64,000 nt of DNA from Peristeroidobacter soli. GTDB lineage: Bacteria > Pseudomonadota > Gammaproteobacteria > Steroidobacterales > Steroidobacteraceae. Shown here in pieces: positions 15,207 to 24,336 of the stretch. The notes under the pieces were generated by a model that had not been told where the DNA came from, ran no database searches, and worked only from the letters and a program-made list of their open reading frames with translations. Location of the stretch: the NCBI RefSeq assembly GCF_004138485.1, contig NZ_RYEV01000007.1:1-64000 (forward strand), given 5' to 3'. The stretch's first letter is position 1. Each line of letters starts with the position of its first letter. The translations under genes and the position numbers were made by a program.

Positions 15207-16565
15207 ATGAGCAAGCGCGCCCTGATCGTCGACGACTCGCGTTCCGCGCGCGTCATCCTGAGCCGGATGCTGGAAGGCTACGGCCTGGAAGTAGATTCGT
15301 CCGAGTCGGCCGAGGCCGGCCTGGAATTCCTGCGCCAGGCCCGTCCGGACGTGATCTTCATGGATCACCTCATGCCCGGCATGGACGGCTTCCAGGCCAT
15401 CCAGGCCATCAAGGGCAACCCGGACACGGCGACCATCCCCGTGGTCATGTACACCTCCCAGGAAGGCGAGCTGTATGTCAGCCAGGCCCGCGCGCTCGGC
15501 GCCGTCGGAGTGCTGCCCAAGACCGTGAAGCATTCGGATGTGTCGCGGGTGCTGTACCAGCTGCGATTGCTGCCGGAACGTCGCGAACCGCGTGTCGCGG
15601 CGGTGGCGGCGGTCGCAACCCAGGAGGGCTCGGCCGCGGTGCAGATCGAGCCGGTCCGTCCCAGCGGCGGCGATGTCGAAAGCATGATCCGCAATGCCGT
15701 CTCGCCCTTGCTCAAGGAGCAGAGCGCGGAAATGCGGCGTTTCGTGCTGGCCAGTCTGGAAGCCTTTGCGCGGCGGATCGCGCCCGAGGGCCGGCCGCCG
15801 ACCGTACCCGCGCAAACGCCGGTAACTCCCGCCACGGCTGAGCAGCAGCCGCCCGCTGATTTACAGACACAAACCATCGTCGTGCGGCAGAGCCGCTGGC
15901 CCCTGGTCGCAGGCGTTGCGGCCATCGCGCTGATCCCGACGCTGGTCCTGGCGCTGTTCTATACGAAGGAATTGGAGACCACCAAGGCACTGCGCGGCGC
16001 GGTCACCACCCTGCAGACCACCATCGACGGTCAGCAAGCACAGCTGACCACACTGCAAAAGAGCATTCAGTCGGGCCAGATGGTCATGGCCAGCGCGGTC
16101 AAGCCGGACAATGTGACGACCGAGGTCGTTCCTTACGGTGAAGCACCGCTGTCCGGCGCCCGACTGGAGCGGCTGCGCGACATGCTGAGTCAACTGCGCG
16201 GCAATGGCTTCAAGGGCAAGGTGAAGATCTCGACCTTCGTCGGCGAGTTCTGCCTCACCGGTAACGGCATCGAAGGCTATTCCATGGCCACTGACGAGCT
16301 GCCGGTGAAGAAGTGCGATCTGGTGGGCAACCCGTTCGAGGACAGCCTGCCCAGCGCGCAGCGTCAGTCGCTGGCGTTTGCCAATCTGGTGTCCTCGCTG
16401 CGTCCGGATGGCGGCCTGACGGTCGAAGTCACTCACGAAGGCCGCCGCCCGAGCGTGTCCTATCCCACCGCCGATCAGCTCGCGCGCATGAGCGCCGGCG
16501 AGTGGAATCGCATCGCCGCCCAGAACAATCGGGTGGAGTTCGCAACTCAGCCGGCTGGTTCATGA
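15207..16565 (+). CDS. Membrane-anchored response regulator with periplasmic C-terminal domain
   Basis: This is a 452-residue protein with an unusual architecture. An N-terminal CheY-like receiver (about 4-118) has D9/D10, phospho-acceptor D53 (VIFMDHLMPG) and the conserved Lys near 106 (LPKT). A proline/alanine-rich linker follows, then one transmembrane helix (about 231-253), a coiled coil (about 256-295) and a C-terminal domain of about 150 residues with two cysteines (EFCL, KKCDL). The topology implies a cytoplasmic receiver that signals to a periplasmic domain, the reverse of a sensor kinase. The ending loosely recalls OmpA-like peptidoglycan-binding folds, but I cannot confirm that. No kinase is adjacent. 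Confidence 0.75.
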   Translation: MSKRALIVDDSRSARVILSRMLEGYGLEVDSSESAEAGLEFLRQARPDVIFMDHLMPGMDGFQAIQAIKGNPDTATIPVVMYTSQEGELYVSQARALGAVGVLPKTVKHSDVSRVLYQLRLLPERREPRVAAVAAVATQEGSAAVQIEPVRPSGGDVESMIRNAVSPLLKEQSAEMRRFVLASLEAFARRIAPEGRPPTVPAQTPVTPATAEQQPPADLQTQTIVVRQSRWPLVAGVAAIALIPTLVLALFYTKELETTKALRGAVTTLQTTIDGQQAQLTTLQKSIQSGQMVMASAVKPDNVTTEVVPYGEAPLSGARLERLRDMLSQLRGNGFKGKVKISTFVGEFCLTGNGIEGYSMATDELPVKKCDLVGNPFEDSLPSAQRQSLAFANLVSSLRPDGGLTVEVTHEGRRPSVSYPTADQLARMSAGEWNRIAAQNNRVEFATQPAGS

Positions 16566-16714
16566 GTTGTAGCCTACGGAAGCACGGATGCCTCGACTTC
16601 CCTTACCTCGGCAAGCTTGCCATGGGTCGAAACGCTTCGTGGATCGAAGCTGCTGGCGACTGAAGATGGCAATCGGGCGGATGGTCGTTCCTCACGGACG
16701 TTCTTAGAGGGCTC

Positions 16715-17779
16715 ATGTCGACGTCGACTCCCTGGCTTCTTTATGGTGCCAACGGCTACACGGGCGAGCTGATCGCGCGTGAGGCGGTCGCGCGCGGCAT
16801 GCGGCCGGTGCTGGCCGGGCGTTCCAGGAAAGACATCGCCAGACTGGCTGCCGAGCTGAATTGCCCCAGCGCCGTGTTCGATCTCGAGGATCACACCGCA
16901 CTGTGCTCGACCCTGTCGCAAGTCGCCGCCGTGCTCCATTGCGCCGGCCCGTTTTCACAGACCGCGGCGTCGATGATGCAGGGCTGCCTCGCGACCCATG
17001 TTCATTATCTGGATATCACCGGCGAGATCGACGTGTTCGAGCTGGCCGCCAGCGTGAATGCCAAAGCGCAGCGCTCCGGCATCGTGCTGTGTCCGGGCGT
17101 CGGCTTCGACGTCGTGCCGACCGACTGTGTCGCCGCTCGCTTGAAGGAAGAGTTGCCTGATGCGACCCATCTGGCGCTGGGCTTCGACAGCCGCGCCGGC
17201 CTGAGCAAGGGCACCGCCAAGACCGCGATCGAATCGGCCGGCAAAGGCTCGTGTGTGCGCATCGAGGGTCGACTGGTGACCGAGAAGCTCGCCTCACGCA
17301 CTCGTCGCATCGACTTCGGCGCGGGCGAAAAACTCGCTGTCAGCATTCCGTGGGGCGATGTCAGTACTGCGTATTACACGACCGGGATTCCCAATATCGA
17401 GGTGTACACGGCCACGTCGCAGAAGGCCGCCGACAGCATGCGGCGCGCGAACCTGCTCCGTCCGCTGTTACGGCTACGCTGGTTCCGCGAGCTGGCGAAG
17501 TTCAACGCGCAGCGACGGATCACGCCGCCGGGCAAAACCGAGCGGGAAAACAACCCCACGCACGTGTGGGGCGAAGCCCGAAACGCCGCCGGAGAAGTGA
17601 AGACCGCACGCCTGCGTACCGCCAATGGCTACTCGCTGACGGTGCATGCATCGCTCGGGATTCTGAACGAAGTGCTGGGTCGCGCTTGCAACCCGGGCTT
17701 CGCGACGCCAAGCTCTCTGGTTGGCGCTGACTTTGTCAGCAGCCTGCCAGGCTCGTCCACGATCCGCATCGACCCATGA
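16715..17779 (+). CDS. Saccharopine dehydrogenase-like NAD(P)-binding protein
   Basis: The product has 354 residues. The N-terminal Rossmann motif LLYGANGYTGELIA is followed by the AGRS segment and the Sacchrp_dh_NADP pattern. HCAGPFSQTAASMMQGCLATHVHYLDITGE is typical of the family that includes trans-acting enoyl reductases and YbjT-like proteins. The C-terminal half has no obvious second domain. It is cytoplasmic. The stop overlaps the next start by 4 bp (ATGA), so it is translationally coupled to the YheT-like hydrolase. The substrate is unknown; such pairs suggest lipid or hydrophobic-acyl metabolism. Confidence 0.8.
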   Translation: MSTSTPWLLYGANGYTGELIAREAVARGMRPVLAGRSRKDIARLAAELNCPSAVFDLEDHTALCSTLSQVAAVLHCAGPFSQTAASMMQGCLATHVHYLDITGEIDVFELAASVNAKAQRSGIVLCPGVGFDVVPTDCVAARLKEELPDATHLALGFDSRAGLSKGTAKTAIESAGKGSCVRIEGRLVTEKLASRTRRIDFGAGEKLAVSIPWGDVSTAYYTTGIPNIEVYTATSQKAADSMRRANLLRPLLRLRWFRELAKFNAQRRITPPGKTERENNPTHVWGEARNAAGEVKTARLRTANGYSLTVHASLGILNEVLGRACNPGFATPSSLVGADFVSSLPGSSTIRIDP

Positions 17780-18828
17780 TTGACTCCGCCGCCCTCACTT
17801 CGACCGACACGCTCGTCGCCAGGTTCGCGCCCACTGGCTGGCTCGCCAACCCGCATTTCCAGTCCATCGTACCCAGCCTGAGCCTGCGCCGGCCGCTGGT
17901 GGCCAGCCGCGCCAGGACCATGCTCGCGGTCGCGGACACTCAGATCATCGATTGCGGCGACGGCGTGCGCCTGCTCGGTCATTACTCGAGCCAGGAAGCC
18001 GCGGGCAGACCGCCGGCGCGCGAGCTGGCGATCCTGTTGCACGGCTGGGAAGGCAGCTCCGACTCGGTGTACGTGCTGTCGCTCGGCAGCCATCTGTTCG
18101 ACCAGGGCTGTGACATCTTCCGTCTGAACCTGCGCGATCACGGCCCTAGTCATCATCTGAACGAGGACATCTTTCATTCCTGCCGGCTCGATGAAGTGGT
18201 CGGCGCGGTCCGGAGCATTCAGAGCTCACTGCCCGACAAGCGCATCACCATCGCGGGCTTCTCGCTGGGTGGCAATTTCGCGCTACGCGTCGCCGCCAAG
18301 GCGCCGCAGGCCGGCATCGAGTTGGAGCGCGCGGCAGCGGTGTGCCCGGTGCTGAAGCCGCACAGCACGATGGAAGTGCTGGAGAACGGCTGGTTCATCT
18401 ATCAGCAATATTTCATCAACAAGTGGAAGCGCTCGCTGCGCCGGAAGCAGCAGTGCTTCCCGAAGCGCTACGACTTCAGCCAGATCCTGGCGCAGCGGAC
18501 CATTCGCAGCATGACTGAGCTGCTGGTGCGACATTTCAGCGAGTTCTCCGACCTGGATGCGTATCTGAACGGCTACGCCATCACCGGCGACGCGCTGGCG
18601 CATCTGGAAGTGCCCAGTCACATTCTGACTTCGCTGGACGATCCCATCATCCCGGCGCACGACCTGCAGCACCTGGCGCGCTCGCCGAACCTGCACGTGA
18701 CCAGCATTCCCAAGGGCGGTCACTGCGGTTTCATGGACAGCTTCAACGGCGCGAGCTGGGCGGACCGGCAGATCGCGAACATCATGTTCCGGCAGCCGCG
18801 CGTCGTCGAAACCCGCAACGCCGCCTGA
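17776..18828 (+). CDS. YheT-family alpha/beta hydrolase
   Basis: This is a 350-residue cytoplasmic hydrolase. The family signature NPHFQSIVPSL lies near the N terminus, the oxyanion motif is LLHGWEGSSDS, nucleophile Ser163 lies in GFSLGGN, and the acid and histidine are near LDDPIIPAHDL and GGHCGFMD. These match the COG0429 (YheT) group, whose substrates are probably carboxylic or acyl esters. It starts inside the preceding dehydrogenase-like gene (4-bp overlap) and ends 2 bp from a convergent gene. Confidence 0.88.
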   Translation: MIDSAALTSTDTLVARFAPTGWLANPHFQSIVPSLSLRRPLVASRARTMLAVADTQIIDCGDGVRLLGHYSSQEAAGRPPARELAILLHGWEGSSDSVYVLSLGSHLFDQGCDIFRLNLRDHGPSHHLNEDIFHSCRLDEVVGAVRSIQSSLPDKRITIAGFSLGGNFALRVAAKAPQAGIELERAAAVCPVLKPHSTMEVLENGWFIYQQYFINKWKRSLRRKQQCFPKRYDFSQILAQRTIRSMTELLVRHFSEFSDLDAYLNGYAITGDALAHLEVPSHILTSLDDPIIPAHDLQHLARSPNLHVTSIPKGGHCGFMDSFNGASWADRQIANIMFRQPRVVETRNAA

Positions 18829-18830
18829 AG

Positions 18831-19595
18831 TCAGGGCGCGCTGCCCTTGAACTCACGCAGCACCTTTCGGTAGGACGTGGTCGCGACCAGCTTCGCGCCA
18901 CGCGTTGCCAGTTGCGTCGCCGCTTCGCGCGAGCCGACGTTGTGAATCACCCAGCGCCACGGGCCGCGCCACAGTTGCGCGTTGGTTTGGGTCAGCAATT
19001 CCTGATCGCATAACAAATAGTCGGGCACCAGCGCCTCGCTCTTCAGCGCCGACAGATTGGAATACTCCGACAGGATCCAGCCGACCCGATAGGAAGACAC
19101 CTGGCGCACGTGATGCACGGCCGACAGATCACGCGACACCAGCACGCACTGGCGCACGATCGGCTTGAGCACTTCACAGATCTTTCTGACCACCACGTCC
19201 GCGCCGAACACACGCAAGCTGGCGCGTTTGATCTCGACGAACGCGGTGACGGCGGGATGCGTCCCGAGCAAGCTCACCGCCTGCGCCAGCGTCGGCACGC
19301 CAATGTCGGTGTACTTCTGTTGAAACCGTTCCGGCTCGGTCACCAGCACATCCGAGAGCTGCTGCCAGCTCAACTCCAGCGCGTTGCGGTCCTGGCCGGT
19401 CATGCGCTTCAGGTTGGAATCGTTCAGCAACACCGGCTGCCGATCGGCGGTAAGCTGCACGTCGAAGGCCACGTGGCGTGCCCCCAGGTCCAACGCTGAA
19501 CGCAGCGCCGGCAGGGTATTCTCGGGATATTCGTCGGCGTTGCCGCGTTGAGCGATCAAATCGGGCAGGGGCGACACTAATCGGCTCGCACTCAT
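18831..19595 (-). CDS. GDPD-like TIM-barrel protein lacking catalytic histidines
   Basis: This 254-residue protein has the glycerophosphodiester phosphodiesterase fold (PENTLPALRSALDLGARH, then VAFDVQLTADRQPVLLNDSNLKRMT). In active enzymes the first motif is HRG and the second is HD. Here these read Gln16-Arg-Gly and Asn58-Asp, and the metal-binding Glu before the conserved Asp is Ala43. Both general acid/base histidines and one metal ligand are therefore missing. It may be a non-catalytic binding protein or may use different chemistry. It has no signal peptide, so it is cytoplasmic. It is convergent with yheT with only 2 bp between the stops. Confidence 0.8.
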   Translation of the reverse strand: MSASRLVSPLPDLIAQRGNADEYPENTLPALRSALDLGARHVAFDVQLTADRQPVLLNDSNLKRMTGQDRNALELSWQQLSDVLVTEPERFQQKYTDIGVPTLAQAVSLLGTHPAVTAFVEIKRASLRVFGADVVVRKICEVLKPIVRQCVLVSRDLSAVHHVRQVSSYRVGWILSEYSNLSALKSEALVPDYLLCDQELLTQTNAQLWRGPWRWVIHNVGSREAATQLATRGAKLVATTSYRKVLREFKGSAP

Positions 19596-19674
19596 CCGAC
19601 TATCTTAACAACGGATCCGCATTGACCGGTCAAACGTTGCGATGACTGTGGCGCACTCACCAGGTTCCCTCTTC

Positions 19675-21909
19675 ATGAACCGCTTGTTACCCGCCCTGGC
19701 CTTGACGGTGTTGGGACTCTTGCAAGGCTGCGGCGGCGGCTCCGGCGGCTCGCCGCAAACCGCCCCCCCACCGCCCACCACCCCGCCGCCCTCGACCGGC
19801 ACCTCCGGCCTGGACGCGCGACCTGCGAATGCTACTTGCGTGGCGTGGCCCCGACCCAGTGCAGGCAGCGATATTTCTTTGAGTCGATTCACCACCCTGA
19901 CGTTCACGATGCCGGTGGCGCTATTGCAGGCACCGAACGACAGCACACGCTGGTACGTCGTTCAGCAGAACGGCATCGTCCGGCAATTCACCGGCCCCAA
20001 TCCAACCAGCGCGAGCACGTTCATCGATATCAGCGACCGCAGCTCCGAAGTGCTCGGCGGCAGCGAAGCGGGCCTGCTGGGCATGGCCTTTCATCCCAAC
20101 TATCCGACCGACGGTCGAGTCTTCTTGTCGTACACGCATAACGATCCGTGGGTGATCAGACTCGCCTCGTTCACCAGTAGCGACGGCGGCGCGACGTTGA
20201 ACCGCGCCAGCGAATCCATTCTGCTGACCATCGACAAGCCGTTCGACAATCACAACGGCGGCAACATCGCTTTCGGACCCGATGGATATTTGTATTTGGG
20301 TACTGGCGACGGCGGCGGTGGCGGCGATCGTCACGGCGACCGCGGCAATGGCCAACGACTCACGACGATGCTCGGCAAGATGTTACGGATCGACGTGAAC
20401 GGCGCTACGCCCTATGCGATCCCGCCAACCAATCCATTCGCCAGCAATGCGCGCTGTCCCGCGGCCGGACGCGCGAGTAGTGAATGCCCTGAAATCTACG
20501 CGTATGGCTTCCGCAATCCATGGCGCTGGAGTTTCGATCGCGACAACGGCGATCTGTGGGTGGGCGATGTGGGCCAGGCGGATATCGAAGAAGTCGACGT
20601 GGTTACGCTCGGCGGCAACTACGGCTGGCGCTGTCGCGAAGGTGCGCATGATTTCAATTCTCCAGGCACCCCCGGCTGCAGCACCGCCACGCTGATCGAT
20701 CCCGTTGCCGAGTACAACCACACGCTCGGCATCGCGGTGACCGGCGGCTATGTCTATCGCGGCTCGCAGAACACCAGTCTGCTCGGTCGATATCTGTTCG
20801 GCGATTTCGGCTCGGGACGCATCTGGGCCTGGATCGCCGAGAGCGCCCAACAGCCGCGCGAGCCCACACAACTGCTCGACACCAACTTGAGTATTGCCTC
20901 GTTCGGTCAGGGCAACGATGGCGAGCTGTATGTGGTCGATTACGCCGGCACTCTGCAACGAATCAACTTCTCGAGCGTGGTCGGCGTCGACACCGCGCCT
21001 CGACAGTTGAGCGCCACCGGCTGCGTCAGCGCGACCGATCCGAAGCAGCCCGCATCGGGCCTCATCCCTTACGCCATCAATGCGCCCTTCTGGTCCGATG
21101 GCGTGGAGAAGGATCGTTGGATGGCGCTGCCTGACGGCCAGGGCATCACCATCGGCACCGATGGCGATTGGGCTTTTCCGAATGGCACGGTGCTGATGAA
21201 GAACTTCCGCGTCGGCACGCGCTTGATCGAGACGCGCTTGTTCATGCGTCATCCCGACGGTGTGTGGGGTGGCTTCAGCTACGAATGGAATGCGGAACAG
21301 ACACAGGCAACGCTGCTCGAAGGCGGCGCCACGCGCGATCTCGGCGGCGGTCGCAGTTGGATTTTCCCGAGCGAGGGCCAATGCCTCGACTGTCATACGC
21401 AAGCGGCGGGACGCTCATTGGGACTGGAGACGGCGCAGCTCAATCGCTCATTCACCTATCCGCAAACGAATCGCTCGGCGAACGAGCTGACGACGCTGAA
21501 CCACATCGGTCTGCTGACGCCGGCGATCGCCGATGCATCGACACAGGCCGCTTTGCCCGATCCCTCCGGAACCACCGGAACACTCACGGAACGCGCCCGC
21601 GCTTATTTGCACACGAACTGTTCGCAGTGTCACCGGCCAGGCACGTCGGTACCGACCAACATGGATCTCCGCTACACGACCAGTTTGATCGCGACCAACG
21701 CCTGCAACGCCACGCCTCGCTCCGGCGACCTCGGGCTGGGCACGAACGCACGCTTGATCGCGCCGGGCAGCTCGGCGAACTCGCTGGTGGCGTATCGAAT
21801 GAACCGCCGTGACTCAGGCGGCATGCCGCCGTTGGCCTCGACGACGGTAGACACGGCGGGCGTGTCGTTGATCTCGCAGTGGATCGACAGCCTGACCAGC
21901 TGCCAGTAG
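19675..21909 (+). CDS. PQQ-type sugar dehydrogenase beta-propeller fused to a cytochrome c-like domain (lipoprotein)
   Basis: This is a 744-residue exported protein. A lipoprotein signal (LGLLQGC) is followed by a Gly/Pro linker, then a six-bladed soluble glucose-dehydrogenase-like propeller (about 60-430; LGMAFHPNYPTDGRVFLSYT, IYAYGFRNPWRWSFD, VGDVGQADIEEVD, GGNYGW). The C-terminal HNE_0200/SO_2930-like domain has two CxxCH haem sites at residues 570-574 (CLDCH) and 649-653 (CSQCH). It probably oxidises a sugar or aldose on the periplasmic side and passes electrons to its own haems. The start at 19675 directly precedes the signal peptide; an in-frame ATG at 19642 is possible. No PQQ synthesis genes are present here. 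Confidence 0.82.
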   Translation: MNRLLPALALTVLGLLQGCGGGSGGSPQTAPPPPTTPPPSTGTSGLDARPANATCVAWPRPSAGSDISLSRFTTLTFTMPVALLQAPNDSTRWYVVQQNGIVRQFTGPNPTSASTFIDISDRSSEVLGGSEAGLLGMAFHPNYPTDGRVFLSYTHNDPWVIRLASFTSSDGGATLNRASESILLTIDKPFDNHNGGNIAFGPDGYLYLGTGDGGGGGDRHGDRGNGQRLTTMLGKMLRIDVNGATPYAIPPTNPFASNARCPAAGRASSECPEIYAYGFRNPWRWSFDRDNGDLWVGDVGQADIEEVDVVTLGGNYGWRCREGAHDFNSPGTPGCSTATLIDPVAEYNHTLGIAVTGGYVYRGSQNTSLLGRYLFGDFGSGRIWAWIAESAQQPREPTQLLDTNLSIASFGQGNDGELYVVDYAGTLQRINFSSVVGVDTAPRQLSATGCVSATDPKQPASGLIPYAINAPFWSDGVEKDRWMALPDGQGITIGTDGDWAFPNGTVLMKNFRVGTRLIETRLFMRHPDGVWGGFSYEWNAEQTQATLLEGGATRDLGGGRSWIFPSEGQCLDCHTQAAGRSLGLETAQLNRSFTYPQTNRSANELTTLNHIGLLTPAIADASTQAALPDPSGTTGTLTERARAYLHTNCSQCHRPGTSVPTNMDLRYTTSLIATNACNATPRSGDLGLGTNARLIAPGSSANSLVAYRMNRRDSGGMPPLASTTVDTAGVSLISQWIDSLTSCQ

Positions 21910-22111
21910 AGCTCCAGCCCGTCCAGCCGTTCCTTCCGGTCTCTGCTCCGCTCTTTGCTTCCCACCTTTATCCGGAAAGGAACAACCCTTTTTTAAAAGA
22001 CATTCCCCCTCCCGTTCACGGGGCCAGAGCCATGCCGGGCCTGGCAGGCCGATCCCAGCATAGCTGGGATGGGAAGAAAGTAACGGGCCAGGGGGTGGGT
22101 CCTCCGGCCGC
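21910..22111. other. Intergenic region with a perfect 8-bp hairpin
   Basis: This is about 200 bp between convergent genes. ATCCCAGC / GCTGGGAT (22052-22070, 3-nt loop) forms a compact perfect stem, preceded by GC-rich, REP-like sequence. It could be a terminator without a T tract or a small dispersed palindromic repeat. No gene is supported. Confidence 0.4.
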
Positions 22112-22507
22112 TTATTTATCCCGCTTCTCTTCGAAGTGCACCACCGGCTTGCCGCTGGTAACCGCCATGTCGCCTTCGATGATGGCGCCCTTGGCGACCG
22201 CGATGGAGCGCGCCTTGAGCGAGCCTTTGATGCGAGCGGTGGCGCGCAACTCCAGCTTCTCCGCGACCGTGACCGAGCCTTGCACCTCGCCGGCGATGAC
22301 GGCGTTGCCGGCGCGAATCTCGCCTTCCCAACTGCCACTGTCGGACAGGGTCAGCGAGCCTTTCACGTCGCCGTCACCGATCACCGCGCCGCCGACCACC
22401 AGGTCGCTGGCGCATTCCAGGTCACCCGTGAAGCGCGAGCCCGAGCCGATGAACGTCGGACTGCTGGACACGCGATCGGCGAGGCGGCGGCGGGGCGAAT
22501 CGGCCAT
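22112..22507 (-). CDS. Bactofilin, polymer-forming cytoskeletal protein
   Basis: The product has 131 residues and consists mostly of a right-handed beta-helix of repeating hydrophobic/Gly strands (about 20-115: FIGSGSRFTGDLECASDLVVGG ... ELRATARIKGSL ... AIIEGDMAV). This is typical of bactofilins, which polymerise without nucleotide on the inner face of the cytoplasmic membrane and position envelope enzymes. The short disordered N terminus is also typical. The ATG at 22507 is preferred because GGAG lies 6 nt upstream. No M23 peptidase partner is adjacent, unlike many bactofilin loci. Confidence 0.9.
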   Translation of the reverse strand: MADSPRRRLADRVSSSPTFIGSGSRFTGDLECASDLVVGGAVIGDGDVKGSLTLSDSGSWEGEIRAGNAVIAGEVQGSVTVAEKLELRATARIKGSLKARSIAVAKGAIIEGDMAVTSGKPVVHFEEKRDK

Positions 22508-22989
22508 GAACATCTCCAAACAAAGCGAGCGCGGATTATCGACCGGACTCCAAGAAGTAGTCATGCAGAGTGCAGTCGGCGAATGGCGTCAGTCCGTGAC
22601 GCAGGTCACCGAAGCGGTCCGAAGCTGACACTTCGTGTCATCCGCCGCGCTCGCCTGATCGTCATACCGCCGCGCCTAACTCACTGATTCGGCGGATCGG
22701 TACTGCACCATAGATTTTTTACAAGCGGTGGCACAGCCGTTGCACTGAAGAGCTGGCATTCATGCGCTGAACCTCCAAGTCAGCTCGACAGCGAGCGCTT
22801 GAGTTCGAACTCACGCCGCCACGCGTTCTTCCCCGCTGGCGGCGTTTTTTTTGCCCAACGTCCGCGACTCCACCCAGGCCTGCGGATCGTTATCATGCTG
22901 GCTTCCAAACAGGCCGGCAAAAGTCGCGCCTTTTGCCGGCCGTATCGAAAGGGCCTCGGCCACTTTCGATCAGAAAACAGGAAGCCTTC
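22508..22989. other. Intergenic region, divergent promoters and an orphan terminator
   Basis: This is about 480 bp between divergent bactofilin and M16 peptidase genes. It has no supported ORF. A strong plus-strand terminator lies at 22813-22852, but no plus-strand gene precedes it. An unannotated small RNA upstream, or attenuation of the peptidase operon leader, would explain it. The rest shows nothing I can assign. Confidence 0.5.
22813..22852 (+). terminator. Strong intrinsic terminator upstream of the M16 operon
   Basis: ACGCCGCCA pairs with TGGCGGCGT around a 15-nt loop and is followed by eight T residues in the plus direction. It lies about 138 bp before the M16 start codon with no coding gene on its 5' side. 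Confidence 0.8.
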
Positions 22990-24336
22990 ATGATCCGTCG
23001 AATGCTGTTGCTAGGGTTGGCACTCGTGGCGCCAGTCGGCTTTGCGCAAGTACCCGGCGCCAACGAGGTCCGTGCGACGACGCTCGCCAACGGCATGCAG
23101 ATCATCGTCTGGCCGGATCACGACATCCCCAACGTCGCGCTCTACAACTGGGTGCATGCCGGCAGCCGCAACGAGGCTCCGGGCATCACCGGGCTGGCGC
23201 ACTTCTTCGAGCACATGATGTTCAACGGCACCAGCAAACGGGCGCCGGGCGAGTTCGATCAAGTGCTGGAAGCCAACGGCGCGCGTAACAACGCATTCAC
23301 CAGCGACGACGTCACGGTCTATCAGGACTGGTTCCCGCGCTCGGCGCTGGAAACCGTGTTCGAGCTGGAAGCCGATCGTCTGCAGAATCTCGCGTTCGAT
23401 CCCAAGATCGTCGAGAGCGAGCGCGACGTGGTGTATTCCGAGCGGCGCCTGCGCGTCGACGACAGCCATCAGGGCCGGCTGCAGGAGCAAGTGCAGGCCA
23501 CCGCATTCCTCGCGCATCCGTATGGCATTCCCACCATCGGCTGGCCGTCGGACATCCAGTCGTGGACCATCGACGATCTGAAGCGCTTCTTCTCGACCTA
23601 CTACGCGCCGAACAACTGCACGCTGGTGCTGGTCGGCGATGTCGATCCGGACAACGTGATCGCGCTGGCTCGCAAACATTTCGAGCCCATCCCGAAGCAA
23701 GAGCCGCCGCGGCCGGTGAAGACCGTCGAACCCGAGCAGCAGGGCGAGCGACGCGTCGCCGTCAACGCCGATGCGCAGACGCCGCTGATCCAGTTCGCTT
23801 ATCACGGCCTCGCCGGCTCCGACCCGCGGCGGCCGGCTTTGGATCTGCTGACTCGAGTGCTGACGGACGGCGACGCTTCGCGGTTGCATCGCTCGCTGGT
23901 CGAAGAGCAGAAGCTCGCGATCTCGGCCGACAGCTATTTCACGGCGGGCTTCGATCCCGGCCTGGTGTGGTTCTTCCTGTCGTTGCCGGCCGAAGGCGAC
24001 GCGAAACAGGCCGAAGCCGAGTTCACTCGACAGATCGAGCGAATCATCAAGGAAGGCGTGACCAAGGACGAACTGGCTCGCGCGCGCAGTCAGGCGCTCG
24101 CCGATTTCTGGCGCGGCCTCGCGACCATCGATGGCAAAGCTCAAGCGCTGGGTTCGTTCGCCGTACTCCAGGGCGGTTATCAAAAGCTGTTCGATGAACC
24201 GCGCGCGTACGACAGCGTGACTCAGCAGGATGTGCAGAAGCTCGCCGCCGAGTTGCTGCGTTCTACGAATCGCACCGTGGGAGTGCTGAAATCGCCGCCG
24301 GATGCGTCGCAGACCAAGACGGGAGGTGCGCAATGA
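22990..24336 (+). CDS. M16 family zinc metallopeptidase, catalytic subunit
   Basis: This is a 448-residue exported protease. A signal peptide (RRMLLLGLALVAPVGFAQ) is followed by the M16 N-terminal domain with the inverted zinc motif HFFEH (71-75) and a downstream Glu in ERDVVYSER. The inactive C-terminal M16 domain follows (about 185-370; YAPNNCTLVLVGDV). It probably degrades small peptides in the periplasm as part of a heterodimer with the next gene product. AGGAAG precedes the ATG at 22990, which I prefer to an earlier in-frame codon. The stop overlaps the next start (ATGA). Confidence 0.9.
   Translation: MIRRMLLLGLALVAPVGFAQVPGANEVRATTLANGMQIIVWPDHDIPNVALYNWVHAGSRNEAPGITGLAHFFEHMMFNGTSKRAPGEFDQVLEANGARNNAFTSDDVTVYQDWFPRSALETVFELEADRLQNLAFDPKIVESERDVVYSERRLRVDDSHQGRLQEQVQATAFLAHPYGIPTIGWPSDIQSWTIDDLKRFFSTYYAPNNCTLVLVGDVDPDNVIALARKHFEPIPKQEPPRPVKTVEPEQQGERRVAVNADAQTPLIQFAYHGLAGSDPRRPALDLLTRVLTDGDASRLHRSLVEEQKLAISADSYFTAGFDPGLVWFFLSLPAEGDAKQAEAEFTRQIERIIKEGVTKDELARARSQALADFWRGLATIDGKAQALGSFAVLQGGYQKLFDEPRAYDSVTQQDVQKLAAELLRSTNRTVGVLKSPPDASQTKTGGAQ

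Noticed and set aside
16610-16621. GGCAAGCTTGCC palindrome
   Set aside because: An isolated 12-bp palindrome containing a HindIII-type hexamer, with no relation to a promoter or gene border that I can show.
22800-22812. tRNA T-arm-like GAGTTCGAACTC
   Set aside because: No acceptor, D or anticodon arms surround it; it is just a palindrome.
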